From assembly GCA_009602725.1 (NCBI GenBank), contig WELB01000333.1, forward strand, positions 1 to 18,358: DNA of 18,358 bases. The letters are read 5' to 3'. Numbering within the stretch: the stretch's first letter is position 1; the number at the start of each line of letters is the position of its first letter. Made by a program: the position numbers and the translations under genes. Shown in pieces: positions 12,301 to 18,358 of this stretch. This DNA comes from Spirogloea muscicola (lineage: Eukaryota; Streptophyta; Zygnematophyceae; Spirogloeales; Spirogloeaceae). Under the pieces are notes generated by a model. The model did not search any database, had not been told where the DNA came from, and saw only the letters and a list, made by a program, of their open reading frames with translations.

Positions 12301-14920
12301 GTACATGCCCCTTGACTTCAAGCTTCCAAACCCTAGGCTTCTCAGGTGACAGCAATTGCAATCAGCTCCCATCATTCACAAGCAGACAGGTAGCCTATAA
12401 GTGAGCAACTTGACTGATGACTCTTCCACTTCTCTAGGTGGCGGCCAACCAAAGAGGCACCTCCTTGATTGCAGAGCTTATTGAGGAGTATGGTTTGGAT
12501 GTTGTCCAAGCATATATGCATCATGTGCAGGTGCTCGGTGTTACCACTCAGTATCTTGAAGTCAAAGATCAGGATCTGAAAGGCATCCGGCAACTGCCAT
12601 TCTCAAAGTGTAGTAACAGACTGGAGCTTAATAATGTCAGATAGGCATGTGAAGAAGTTGGTTGTGGAATTTGTGTTTGCAAATGGACCACCATGGCCTT
12701 TTTATTCTAAAAAGCATCAGAGCAAGGCTCATACCCCCTGTATGTATCCACTTGCGCATCATAGCTCAAGGTTACATCAACAAGAGGGAAGGCAGATTAC
12801 CCTTCAGGTCTATTACTCATCTCATGAAGGTCCTGAGCTTTTCTTGTCAGAGTTTTAGGAAAGCATACGTTATTACGTTATTACCAATACCCGCTCCTCG
12901 GAGGGGGGGCGCTCGCGCCGCGCTGAGGCGGCGGGCACCGCGCCAGGCGGGGAACCGAGCAGGCCTTGATTTTTTGAGCAGGCCAATGCAGAGGAGGCTG
13001 TACGAGATATGCTGAAGGACATGGCTAGACGATTGAAGGGGTTAAATAGTCAGGATGGAAATGAGGACGTGGCTAGCAACAGCGCCAGCAGCTTGACCAC
13101 AGTCAGCGCCACAGAGTACATGGACGATGGCTCTCCCATCACTCTCACTCTGTCCATTGACGAAGAAGCTGGAGAAGCTCATTTTGACTTCACCGGCACA
13201 GGATTCCAGGTACTCATGCCCACTCTTGTTCACACTGGCACAGACAATAAGGTCGTCATGTCACTGCAGCAAACACCACGTTCTGAAAGCTCAGTCGTCC
13301 GCAACAGCTTCTTGGTCGAGAGGTAGATGGTGGTCTGCGGATCAGAGTGCAACTTGTTTTCCACGCACGGCGCAGGTTCTTGGAAATTGGAATGCACCTC
13401 GAGCAGTGACATCGGCCGCCATCATCTACTGCGTCCGCTGCCTTGTGAGTAGCCTTTGCCCCACCTTTTTGTATGTATGCTGGCTGGAATGGAAAGGGAT
13501 GCCTCCTGTATTAGACCCTTCCACAATGACCCTCTTCAGCAGTGGAGTGAGGAGAGGGATAAGAAACATGTGATGGAGACTTGCGGTGCAGGTGGAGATG
13601 GACATCCCCTTGAATCAGGGCTGCTTGGCCCCTGTCCGGATAACAATCCCCCACGGCTCGCTGTTGGCACCACATGAGGATGCAGCTGTGGTTGGAGGCA
13701 ATGTGCTGACTTCGCAGCGCATTACGGACGTCGTCCTCTCTGCCTTCCAGGCGTGCGCCTGCTCTCAAGGGTAGGACTTGCATTCACATGCCGTCCTTGT
13801 ACTGATGCATTATGGGTCTTGATTACGTACTTAGCAACTTGATGGCAGAGCTCGACGGTGACCATCTCATGCAAAAGTCCTGCCTCCTCTGGCAGATGCA
13901 TGAACAACCTGACATTTGGGGATGAGACGTTTGGCTACTACGAGACCATTGGGGGTGGTTGTGGAGCAGGGTCATCGTGGCATGGCAGCTCGGGAGTCCA
14001 ATGTCACATGACCAACACGCGGATCACCGACCCAGAGATCCTTGAGCGCAGATACCCAGTACGGTCTCCATCCATTATCTTTGGCTTTGTGTTGATTTAG
14101 TCCTCTTTCAATGCTTGGAAGTGCATTTGAAGTGCTCGGCAGACTGCTCCCATTCACTTCAGTTTGTCATTGGGTGGCGATGACCTATTACCTGTAATTG
14201 TCAATGTGTATCCTCTCAGGTGCTTCTCAGGCGATTCGAGCTCCGCACTGGCAGCGGGGGTGCTGGTGCTTTCCGTGGCGGCGAAGGCATCACTCGCGAA
14301 ATACAATTTTGCAAGCCCGTGACCGTGATGCACTGCCCCCACACTATTATACTCTGCCTCCAATTTAGTCAATGCAAAATCCGTGAGCCTTCCTGAGAAT
14401 CCTGATCACAATCTCAGGACCTCCAAGTGTCAATAAAGTCCATGGAGAAGCACATTGAAAGGGGATACTGCTTGCCCTGTTTCTGTGTGCAGGTCAGCAT
14501 CCTCTCAGAGAGGCGAGTGCATGCACCCCACGGATTGGGTGGCGGGGCCAGTGGCAAATGCGGTGTCAATATGCTCATCAAAGCAGATGGCCGGCGACTC
14601 TACCTCGGAGGTAAGTCATCCTGCAGGCGAAGAATAGACTGCAACCACCTCAACGTCTACCTTGCAGTTCAGATTTTGCCAGCCAGCCACAGTTTCCTCC
14701 TCCTTGTCCTCCTCCTCCTTTACTTGGATGCCAATGGCTGTACTTATAGTAGCTGGCATGAAGACTCTGACCTCCAAACTCTATTTCAAGTCTTGGACAC
14801 GCAATGTACGTGACCTGGAGCTTGCACTTTTCTGCAGGCAAGAGCTCGTTCCAGGTGGCGGCCGGGGAATCTGTCCTGCTTCTTACACCTGGTGGAGGCG
14901 GATACGGAGTAGAGCCCTGA
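3363..14920 (+). CDS. OXP1: 5-oxoprolinase (ATP-hydrolysing), 37 exons, one 1-base frameshift
   Basis: Cytosolic enzyme hydrolysing 5-oxo-L-proline to L-glutamate with ATP (gamma-glutamyl/glutathione cycle). Exons: 3363-3431, 3676-3774, 3921-3987, 4275-4341, 4429-4508, 4835-5027, 5133-5207, 5387-5543, 5828-5916, 6141-6215, 6411-6476, 6684-6794, 7029-7163, 7337-7430, 7540-7619, 7940-8042, 8244-8422, 8699-8752, 8895-8980, 9175-9255, 9451-9541, 9698-9772, 10028-10118, 10396-10517, 10724-10845, 11068-11158, 11435-11514, 11663-11744, 12032-12145, 12438-12530, 12982-13209, 13376-13444, 13592-13770, 13896-14058, 14220-14324, 14493-14610, 14838-14920. The exons total 3866 nt, one short of 1289 codons (about 1288 residues, normal for the family). 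HyuA half: DRGGTFTD at residues 12-19, [14 protein letters not shown] near 327-340. HyuB half: [16 protein letters not shown] (exon 24), RGHHADIGG near 865-873, [12 protein letters not shown] (exon 34), LTPGGGGYG at the end. Introns 6 and 17 have GC donors. A base is missing near 4290 in exon 4. Introns are 87-451 bp. Start chosen because it aligns with the family N-terminus and has A at -3, G at +4. Confidence 0.95.
4275..4341 (+). other. OXP1: OXP1 exon 4 carrying a -1 frameshift
   Basis: After the phase-1 exon 3 the exon reads GTTVAT in frame. The conserved continuation (N, then [16 protein letters not shown]) is readable only if one base is supplied at about 4290-4292, where ACCATGCT stands in place of an expected ACCAATGCT. 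Without it the frame continues as MLCWSAG and exon 5 is out of phase. Every other exon junction fits, so this is the only break in about 1288 codons. A sequencing or assembly error in an AA dinucleotide is the simplest explanation; a young null allele is the alternative. Confidence 0.85.
5028..5132 (+). other. OXP1: GC-AG intron 6 of OXP1
   Basis: The intron begins CAG|GCAAGC and ends GTGCAG. The spliced protein reads RPALQ then [17 protein letters not shown], an uninterrupted match to the family, and the phase is 0 on both sides. No nearby GT restores the frame. GCAAG fits the consensus of non-canonical GC donors served by U1 snRNA. Confidence 0.8.
6866..6900 (+). repeat. 13-bp tandem repeat in OXP1 intron 12
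   Basis: Units TGCAAGGTGTGAC (6866-6878), TGCAAGGTGTGGC (6879-6891) and a partial TGCAAGGTT (6892-6900). The same intron also holds a separated direct repeat TGCAAGAGTAACAT at 6840-6853 and 6948-6961. No function is evident. Confidence 0.8.
7508..7539 (+). promoter_or_regulatory. TACTAAC branch site and distant acceptor of OXP1 intron 14
   Basis: TACTAAC at 7508-7514 matches the consensus branch site exactly. The acceptor that keeps the protein in frame (QDPS-S-KDMTVEE across the junction) is the AG at 7538-7539, about 25 bases after the branch adenosine. Three nearer AG dinucleotides, in AACAGTCAGGAG, are skipped, and using them would give a stop or a frameshift. Confidence 0.65.
8423..8698 (+). 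other. OXP1: GC-AG intron 17 of OXP1
   Basis: The donor is CAG|GCATGT and the acceptor CTTGCAG. Joining gives VSEELSRQ then [18 protein letters not shown], which aligns without a gap to the family sequence before the conserved YDGTD segment. Reading on past the donor leaves the family match and reaches a stop at 8471-8473. This is the second GC donor in the gene. Confidence 0.75.
9092..9207 (+). repeat. Decayed 63-bp-offset duplication of the intron 19 acceptor and exon 20 start
   Basis: The block 9092-9144 and the block 9155-9207 match at about 45 of 53 positions, with a constant offset of 63. The downstream block holds the functional acceptor (CTAG at 9171-9174) and the start of exon 20 (YGFELRGRD). 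In the upstream block the AG has become TG (CTTCTTGG) and the coding part has TAG at 9125-9127, so it is a dead copy inside intron 19. Confidence 0.8.
11902..11938 (+). repeat. 13-bp tandem repeat in OXP1 intron 28
   Basis: AGCATGTGCAATG occurs at 11902-11914 and 11915-11927, followed by a partial unit AGCATGTGCAA at 11928-11938. No function is evident. The unit length equals that of the unrelated repeat in intron 12. Confidence 0.85.
12890..12965. other. Very GC-rich patch inside OXP1 intron 30
   Basis: A sharply bounded GC-rich stretch lies in the gene's longest intron (12531-12981), whose remainder is AT-rich. GAGCAGGCC occurs at its right edge (about 12957-12965) and again at the real acceptor and exon 31 start (12976-12984). 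Using the first copy as acceptor would read into a TGA within a few codons. The patch may be a small insertion or a duplicated acceptor; its origin is not recognised. Confidence 0.45.
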
Positions 14921-15359
14921 ATATTTGGAAGCAAGTCAAGAGCTTCCCTTTGCCAGATGTGCGCATTGCCCTGCTCAAGGAAGGCAGGCAAAGGCAGACC
15001 CTCGAGCTGCTGTCTCACACTAGAGAGCTTGGTGGAAGCACAGCAGTTTTGCTTGACATTCTTAGGACCCCTGAGGGGACATCGGACAAGATATTCGTGC
15101 CTGTCAAAGTGGTTGCCTCCGAGAGAATGGGGCTTCGGCGGACCATCTGGCGGCTTCGTCGGCAGTGGTGGCAGGTCTGGCTACAGGTGCGGCAGCTTGC
15201 GAAGTATGACAGGGTGGGCGCTCAATTGAAAGGGTTGGCATCATTAGCTGAGTTTGCCACTCCTTTCAGCCTCATGACCAGAAACTAACCATTATTCGTC
15301 AGCCTGGCAAAGCAGGAGCTTGAAGTGAGCAAGACAGGCTTCCGTCGTGATTGATTTAC
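14921..15359 (+). other. OXP1 3' flank, no gene recognised
   Basis: After the TGA at 14918-14920 this DNA should include the OXP1 3' UTR. A plus-strand frame open from 14662 to 15288 crosses the OXP1 stop in another frame and resembles no family I know. The last bases border the first LINE 3'-tail unit. Confidence 0.5.
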
Positions 15360-15437
15360 ATTAAGCTCTTCCAAGGCTGGCAACTGCTGTGAAAGGCCAG
15401 CCAAATAAGAAAGGTGGTCCAGAGATACATTGCCAAT

Positions 15438-15442
15438 TGTAA
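15438..15442 (+). terminator. Candidate TGTAA poly(A) signal for OXP1
   Basis: First plus-strand TGTAA after the OXP1 stop, about 520 bases downstream, at the edge of an antisense LINE-tail unit (ATTGTAAAGCTC). Another, at 15932-15936, also sits in a LINE tail. A short motif, so weak evidence. Confidence 0.3.
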
Positions 15443-15628
15443 AGCTCTTCCAAAGAAAGGAACAGCACTCAAAACGTAAGGCAATGGCTGTGAGAGAAGA
15501 AAGAAGTGGCTCACCCAATCGGGCAAGGGCTGTGAAAAGCCTGCCCAAAAAAGATTGATAAAGGTTCGGATGGGCCAGATGACGGAGGGGCCTGAAGGCT
15601 ATGTCAAAGCGGGTGTAGGGTCGACCAC

Positions 15629-15792
15629 TCAATAGCTACAAGTGAGGAGCCCCAAATCCGACAGTCTAGCTTCCAGCGGCTGCAGCAAGAGCACGGCCAG
15701 CATGCAGGTGCAAGGCGTGGGCCATGGACCGCTGGAGGGATGGAAAGGCGCGTGCGGTAGACCTGAGCTAACGAGCCAGCGGCCTTATGAGA
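15629..15792 (-). pseudogene. LINE copy B ORF C-terminal remnant
   Basis: Minus-strand pieces read KAAGSLAQVYRTRLSI, then in a shifted frame SLQRSMAHALHLHAGRALAA, then in a further frame SDLGLLTCSY followed by TGA. Copy A gives NAAGSLAQVFWMRLAV, SLQRSLAHAFHARAGRAM and SDLLLLTCGY with a stop; copy C gives the equivalent segments without breaks. At least two frameshifts make this a dead fragment. The alignment across three copies is strong evidence that this is coding-derived and fixes the true C-terminus of the family. Confidence 0.75.
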
Positions 15793-15829
15793 GGCCAGCC
15801 TAAGGAATGTACGAGATCTGGAACGGCTG

Positions 15830-18098
15830 GCACCCCCGCCCCCTTTTCTTTACTTGCTTTGAGTGCAAGTGGCTAGCGGAAAGAGGGACGCTTCCAAAAG
15901 AGAATGCGGCTGTTGATATAGAGAGAGCGGCTGTAAAGAAGGAAGAAAGTGCCCGCCCATAGAGAAGAGGGGTTGGTAAAGCCAACCCAAAAAGAATGGA
16001 CAACGTCCAAAGCCAAAGAAAGAAGTGCCGAAAAAGGACTAAACTACAAAGCACGAGACGGTGCAGAGGGAGAAGCAGATGGATGCTCAGTATCCACATG
16101 TGAGCAACAGGAGATCAGAGTAACTCGAAGCAGGAAAAGCGGCACTCTGATGAGCAGCAGCCATAGCACGGCCAGCGCGCGCGTGGAATGCATGAGCCAA
16201 AGAGCGCTGTAGCGAGACCGCCAACCTCATCCAAAAGACCTGCGCGAGGGAGCCGGCAGCATTGAAGCCTGGAGAACCTGGCCGCCGCTCGATGGCTCCC
16301 GGGCAAGCGGCTGGAGGAGATCCAACCAGCCACTGCCGAAGGCCCCGTGTACGTCAATGGCCAGTGCCGCGAAGGCATCGACTGGAGGTCAGAGTACTCG
16401 CGCTCCATACTCCGAGCCGCCAAAGCGACCGCGTGCCCGACGATCGTCGCCGACTTCGCGGGGTTGGCCGAATCAACCCAATCTGCAGTCACCACATCAG
16501 CGATAATACGCGGACCTCCTCCGGGCGGGATGGCAACGAGGTCCGCGCGGTGGGTGTAAAGCTGTCCGTCAGGGCCCCGCAGAATGGGCATGATCGTCGA
16601 GTTATCCACTGCCACCTTGTAGCCGGCCTCCAGGAACACACCCTGCATAGCGTCTCGCAGGAGGTAGTGTGACCCTGTCCGCTCGCCCCTGTGCGCGCAG
16701 CGGAGCATGTGGGCCGCCAGCGCCACAGGGTCATCGTGGCGGGCACTGCACTCGCACTGTTGGACCCCGACGAGGCAGGGAGGGAGGAGGCCAAGGAGCC
16801 GGTAGGCCGCCGTCCTGAATACCGCGTCTGGAATTGTCAGCACCGAGTAGATGGGGAGTGCTGATAGCCACGCCGCCGGCCCCAAGGAGGCGGCGGAGAG
16901 GCTCCAGGCGCGCCCTCAGATGTCGTGCAGCGGAAGGAGCTCCACCACCTGGTCATAGGCCGCTTTGTCCACAAGCGCAGCGTAGCGGGCCTGGGCCCGC
17001 AGGTCGGGGGTGTGCGCAAGGTGGATGTATGGAATGACCTGCTTCGACATGTCGGGGTGGGCCGCCAGGAGAGCGTCGCGGGCAGCGCGGAGAGCAGCCT
17101 GGGAGGGCAATGAGCCGTTCTCCACTTCAGCTACCACCCGCTCCAAGGTGCGGATGCCGTGAGCTTGGAACCGCTGGCTGATGGGTGCGGCGACCTGGGC
17201 CCAGCTGCCCAGGTAGGCGGCCTCGCAGGCGCGAGTGGCTGGGCAGCAGCCCAGACCGCGGCGACTGACAGGCAACGCGGCTGGTGTGGTGAGGAAGCCG
17301 GGGTGTTGCAGGAGAGTGGCAGCGCTCGCCAGAATGCCAGAGTCAAAAGCCGTGTACGCCGCCTTCACCGCCAGGGAGGGAGGGAGGACGCGGGCCAGGT
17401 AGTGCGGACGCTGGGCAATGCACCTGGTCAGCATAGCGGTCGCCAGCTGCATGTCTTGCAGCGTGTGGAGGCGGTCCGCCGGCCGGAGGTGCTCCAGCAG
17501 TCGTGCCTGGAGCTGCTCCACCACAAATGCTGGGGAGCCTATGGGGGCGCCGAGGAGGATGAAGCCCCCAGCTGGTGTCTGACAGCCCGAGGGCAAGCGC
17601 AGGGGGGCTGGCAGGCCCTGGGGAGATCAAGTGCTGCATTTGGCTACGCGGATGCCCAAGCCGATCGCGCCCAGCTGCACTTTGAAGGTGTCAAAGGCTG
17701 CCACGACGTCGTCTGGCGGCCCCACCAGCGTTGTGTCGTCAGCATACGTGGGGGCGTGGACGCCCTAGTGAGCCGCGACCATGGCCAGCAGCGCGCGGTT
17801 CTGAGCCAACGCGTAGAAGAGCCCAGCCAGCGGATCTCCTTGGCGCGCGCCTGTGGAGGATTGGAGGACCTCCACCACCCCATGCCCTGTCCGCCACAGC
17901 AGGTCGCTTGGCTGACCATATCCCAGCCTGAAGAAGGGGAGGAGGCTGGGGAAGGCCGCCCTCAGCTCCTCTGCGATGACATCCCGGTCTGCGCTGCTAA
18001 ACCGCATTCTGGACATCTACCGCCAAGGCCATCCATCCGGGGTTCAGGTCCAAGGTGGCCCGTACGCCGATACAAGAGAGAAGGCGCGCGGGGCGCAT
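15830..18098 (-). mobile_element. LINE copy A: 5'-truncated non-LTR retrotransposon with RT and endonuclease-like domains
   Basis: A GC-rich block standing in less GC-rich DNA, read on the minus strand. It begins abruptly near 18.09 kb inside the reverse transcriptase domain, as expected of a 5'-truncated target-primed insertion. It continues through RT motifs, a connection/thumb region and a C-terminal Cys/His plus PD-(D/E)XK-like segment to a stop at 16087-16089, then a pyrimidine-rich 3' UTR (unit 15889-16008) that ends somewhere near 15.83 kb. It appears to lie within or next to the 3' UTR of copy C and directly precedes copy B, all in the same orientation. Both ends are placed by composition and similarity and are uncertain by tens of bases. 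Confidence 0.75.
16087..18080 (-). pseudogene. LINE reverse transcriptase ORF (copy A), broken
   Basis: Read on the minus strand. RT motif A, ALAVDVQNA (18003-18026), is followed by one extra base near 18002-18003, after which the frame resumes as FSSADRDV. GARQGDPLAGLFYALA includes the QGDP motif (17831-17842). YADD is at 17735-17746. GFILLGAPIGS follows in the thumb region, and RPHYLARVLPPSLA further on resembles conserved parts of such proteins. A Cys/His cluster (CEC at 16748-16756, then HMLRC and HYLLRDAM) comes next, then RADLVAI (16529-16549) and IADVVT (16487-16504), spaced like a PD-(D/E)XK restriction-like endonuclease. From about 18000 to 16390 the frame is continuous except for stops TAG 17765-17767, TGA 17627-17629 and TGA 16916-16918. 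Further frameshifts near 16.38 kb and downstream are needed to reach the true C-terminus (SDLLLLTCGY, stop at 16087-16089). Not functional as it stands. RT assignment is firm; the endonuclease domain is inferred from motifs. Confidence 0.85.
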
Positions 18099-18198
18099 GA
18101 ATTGAAAGGGAGGCCAATTCAAGCCAATACATTGTTCAGGTGCAGACTAAACAATGCTACATAATACGGAGACCTAATCTAAGGTACCTAAGATGACA
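18099..18198 (-). other. Segment between copy A and the copy C stop
   Basis: About 100 bp of lower GC content, probably the 3' UTR of copy C interrupted by insertion of copy A. It contains no gene. A weak likeness to other LINE tails (TTGGCTTGAATTGGCC on the minus strand) was not convincing. Confidence 0.4.
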
Positions 18199-18358
18199 TT
18201 AGTACCCACGGGTGAGCACAAACAAATCTGACAAGCTAACTTGGGGAGCTGGAGCGCCGCCACGAAAGCCGGAGGCCTGACTTAGAGCGCGCCCTGCACG
18301 TTGATGAAGAGCCAATGCTTGCGAGCGCTGCAAACTAAGCGAGAGCCGCATTCTATAA
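18199..18358 (-). CDS. LINE copy C: C-terminus of a retrotransposon ORF, partial at window edge
   Basis: The minus strand from 18357 to 18199 is open for 52 codons and ends in TAA (18199-18201); it is too short for a usual ORF cutoff. It begins YRMRLSLSLQRSQALALHQR, continues through AGRAL and ends SLSDLFVLTRGY. Copy A has WMRLAVSLQRSLAHAFHARA, AGRAM and SDLLLLTCGY; copy B has the same set in pieces. This is therefore the C-terminus of a related element whose body lies to the right of the window. No break is seen in the visible part, so the copy could be less decayed than A and B. The function of this C-terminal tail is unknown. Confidence 0.75.
   Translation of the reverse strand, partial: YRMRLSLSLQRSQALALHQRAGRALSQASGFRGGAPAPQVSLSDLFVLTRGY

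Larger units (their letters stand above)
15360..15805 (-). mobile_element. LINE copy B: severely 5'-truncated non-LTR retrotransposon (C-terminus and 3' UTR only)
   Basis: On the minus strand this copy starts within the last 60 or so codons of the family protein and runs through the stop at 15629-15631 into a pyrimidine-rich 3' UTR. The UTR contains two related units (15441-15569 and 15363-15420), each with a CTTTTTTGGG- or CTTATTTGG-like core, a GCTTTTCACAGC-like segment and a terminal TTGGAAGAGCTT. The same arrangement is seen in copy A (15889-16008) and in the solo fragment near 2.8 kb. GGAAGAGCTT at 15363-15372 probably marks the 3' end of the element. Boundaries are approximate, and no target-site duplication was identified. 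Confidence 0.65.

Noticed and set aside
14662-15288. 208-codon plus-strand open frame crossing the end of OXP1
   Set aside because: It overlaps exon 37 in a different frame and includes intron 36 sequence. No recognisable domain.
15285-16099. Minus-strand open frames of 115 and 99 codons (15285-15632 and 15800-16099), partly similar to each other
   Set aside because: They lie in the 3' UTR of LINE copies downstream of the true stops. Their similarity is explained by the repeated UTR unit.
16115-16240. C-terminal end of the raw minus-strand frame (reading GLATALFGSCIPRARW)
   Set aside because: Comparison with copies B and C shows the conserved protein in this stretch is in another frame (SLQRSLAHAFHARA), so the raw frame end is an artefact of frameshifts.
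17735-17842. Group II intron or LTR-retrotransposon reverse transcriptase
   Set aside because: YADD alone fits several RT classes. The Cys/His plus endonuclease-like C-terminus, 5' truncation, lack of LTRs, lack of an integrase and lack of group II RNA domains favour a non-LTR element.
17159-18100. 313-codon open frame on the plus strand
   Set aside because: It lies antisense to the RT pseudogene with its QGDP and YADD motifs. The long frame is a by-product of high GC content and matches no family.
1-18358. tRNA, rRNA, CRISPR array or bacterial operon
   Set aside because: No cloverleaf with a recognisable anticodon arm, no regularly spaced repeats and no ribosomal RNA sequence were seen. 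The intron-rich genes rule out a prokaryotic context.

Overview
The window is nuclear DNA of a eukaryote, most probably a green alga (Chlorophyta, perhaps a trebouxiophyte). Both host genes are cut into many short exons by short GT-AG introns, their proteins resemble plant orthologues as I remember them, and TGTAA, the usual green-algal poly(A) signal, occurs downstream of both. The lineage is inferred from composition and recalled protein families, not from any search.

Layout, left to right. (1) Positions 1-2381, plus strand: seven exons of RPN12, a non-ATPase lid subunit of the 26S proteasome regulatory particle; the first exon runs off the left edge. (2) Positions 2382-3362: intergenic DNA with a 69-bp fragment that looks like the 3' tail of a non-LTR retrotransposon flanked by an 11-bp direct repeat, then a GC-rich stretch with a CCG microsatellite (containing one N) leading into the next gene. 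(3) Positions 3363-14920, plus strand: the whole ATP-dependent 5-oxoprolinase gene (OXP1), reconstructed as 37 exons and 36 introns. All exons join in phase to give about 1288 residues, except for one missing base in exon 4, inside a highly conserved motif. Two introns use GC instead of GT donors. (4) Positions 14921-18358, minus strand: a cluster of related non-LTR (LINE-type) retrotransposon copies. A long 5'-truncated copy (about 15.83-18.10 kb) carries reverse transcriptase motifs (a frameshifted motif A, QGDP, YADD) and a C-terminal Cys/His cluster plus a PD-(D/E)XK-like endonuclease segment. A shorter copy at 15.36-15.80 kb keeps only the C-terminus and 3' UTR. A third, read without breaks, enters from the right edge and ends at 18199. 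All three end in the same short peptide signature followed by a stop, which defines the true C-terminus of the family.

The two host genes are on the same strand, with no evidence that they work together: one belongs to protein turnover, the other to the gamma-glutamyl (glutathione) cycle. The retrotransposon cluster lies tail to tail with OXP1. I see no tRNA, rRNA, CRISPR array or bacterial-type operon. I did not find a convincing new molecular system. The parts most worth a second look are the same-orientation LINE copies with their repeated 3' tail, the micro-insertion with a direct repeat, the single-base break in an otherwise complete 37-exon gene, and a decayed duplicated splice acceptor.
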